Of a DNA stretch of 15,762 bases, positions 15,483-15,762 are shown in pieces. The notes under the pieces were generated by a model. That model worked only from the letters and a program-made list of their open reading frames with translations. It ran no database searches and had not been told where the DNA came from. The translations under genes were made by a program, and so were the position numbers. The stretch comes from an uncultured Clostridia bacterium (GTDB lineage: Bacteria; Bacillota; Clostridia; Oscillospirales; Ruminococcaceae), in assembly GCA_937892655.1 (NCBI GenBank), contig CALBJC010000091.1, positions 1 to 15,762 on the forward strand, given 5' to 3'. The first letter of the stretch is position 1. Each line of letters starts with the position of its first letter.

Positions 15483-15677
15483 TTATCCGCCCCCTACAAA
15501 GCTGACTACCTCAACGCTGTCACCATCTTGTAAGAAAGTTTTCTCATACTGCGACTTTGGCAGAATATCGCCATTTAGCTCGACCGCAACACGCTTTATG
15601 TCATAGCCGCATTCTTCAAGATATTCCGCTATAGTTTTGCCTTGTATACAAAGCTCTTCACCGTTTATCTTAACCAT
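15483..15677 (-). CDS. thiS: Thiamine biosynthesis sulfur carrier protein
   Basis: A 64-residue ubiquitin-like protein that carries sulfur as a C-terminal thiocarboxylate to ThiG. It has the usual beta-grasp pattern (VAVELNGDILPKSQY, LQDGDSVEVVSFVGGG) and ends in the required Gly-Gly. Its start lies nine bases after the thiC stop, with a GAGGTGAG site that overlaps that stop. Confidence 0.95.
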   Translation of the reverse strand: MVKINGEELCIQGKTIAEYLEECGYDIKRVAVELNGDILPKSQYEKTFLQDGDSVEVVSFVGGG

Positions 15678-15686
15678 ACTCTCACC

Positions 15687-15762
15687 TCACAGAATATCAA
15701 TATATTCGCCCTCTAAAGCCTTGTTCATACTTCTTACAGCGCAGAACTTGCCGCACATCGAA
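15687..15762 (-). CDS. thiC: Phosphomethylpyrimidine synthase, last 24 codons (runs off right edge)
   Basis: The frame open from the right edge to TGA at 15687 reads SMCGKFCAVRSMNKALEGEY and then IDIL. SMCGKFC is the tail of the ThiC iron-sulfur cluster motif (Cys-Ser-Met-Cys...Cys). The first cysteine lies just outside the window. ThiC is the radical SAM enzyme that rearranges aminoimidazole ribotide to HMP phosphate. Here the last two cysteines have three residues between them, against four in E. coli (CSMCGPKFC). Position directly before thiS, nine bases apart, fits a thiC-led operon. Confidence 0.85.
   Translation of the reverse strand, partial: SMCGKFCAVRSMNKALEGEYIDIL

Noticed and set aside
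15678..15762. TPP riboswitch upstream of thiS
   Set aside because: The gap between thiC and thiS is only nine bases and holds just a ribosome binding site; any riboswitch would lie before thiC, outside the window.

Overview
The window looks like a chromosomal segment of a low-to-moderate GC, anaerobic Gram-positive bacterium of the Clostridia, probably a gut Ruminococcaceae/Oscillospiraceae-type organism. The grounds are strong AGGAGG-type ribosome binding sites, TTGACA/TATAAT promoters, intrinsic terminators, a LytTR/GHKL two-component system, ThiH (the oxygen-sensitive route to thiazole) instead of ThiO, and a NifU-like/GGGtGRT gene pair typical of anaerobes. The lineage is inferred from protein and codon character, not from a marker gene.

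Layout. (1) 1-2611, minus strand: the N-terminal 420 residues of valyl-tRNA synthetase (valS, running off the left edge) with its own promoter and a ~150-nt leader holding a possible 22-codon leader peptide. Upstream of it lies an MFS transporter gene. (2) 2612-4667, plus strand: divergent promoters, then a two-gene operon encoding a NifU/IscU-like scaffold protein and a GGGtGRT-family protein. Its codon use is that of very highly expressed genes, and it ends in a strong terminator. (3) 4668-11335, plus strand: a five-gene cassette. It comprises a LytTR response regulator and an overlapping GHKL histidine kinase, then a terminator-like hairpin inside a cluster of repeated TTTTGCAC elements, then a beta-propeller-like lipoprotein, an ABC ATPase and a 665-residue permease. 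(4) 11341-15762, minus strand: a thiamine operon in the order thiC(end)-thiS-thiF-thiG-thiH-thiE-thiD, tightly packed and converging on the cassette at a bidirectional terminator.

The most interesting part is region 3. The membrane and extracytoplasmic sensor half of the histidine kinase aligns by eye with the N-terminal half of the ABC permease encoded three genes downstream. The permease is itself an internal duplication of the same module. Shared landmarks are an extracytoplasmic SI(F/Y)...Y(R/K)xLS segment, a following D-I-I transmembrane segment, and a P(I/V)QS extracytoplasmic motif found once in the kinase and twice in the permease. This suggests the kinase sensor was built from a permease half, and that kinase, transporter and surface lipoprotein form one sensing/transport system. 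I do not know a named system with this composition, and its substrate cannot be told from sequence.

The thiamine operon supplies ThiC (pyrimidine), ThiS/F/G/H (thiazole), ThiE (coupling) and ThiD (pyrimidine phosphate kinase). The operon start and any TPP riboswitch lie beyond the right edge. No tRNA, rRNA, CRISPR array or insertion sequence was seen.
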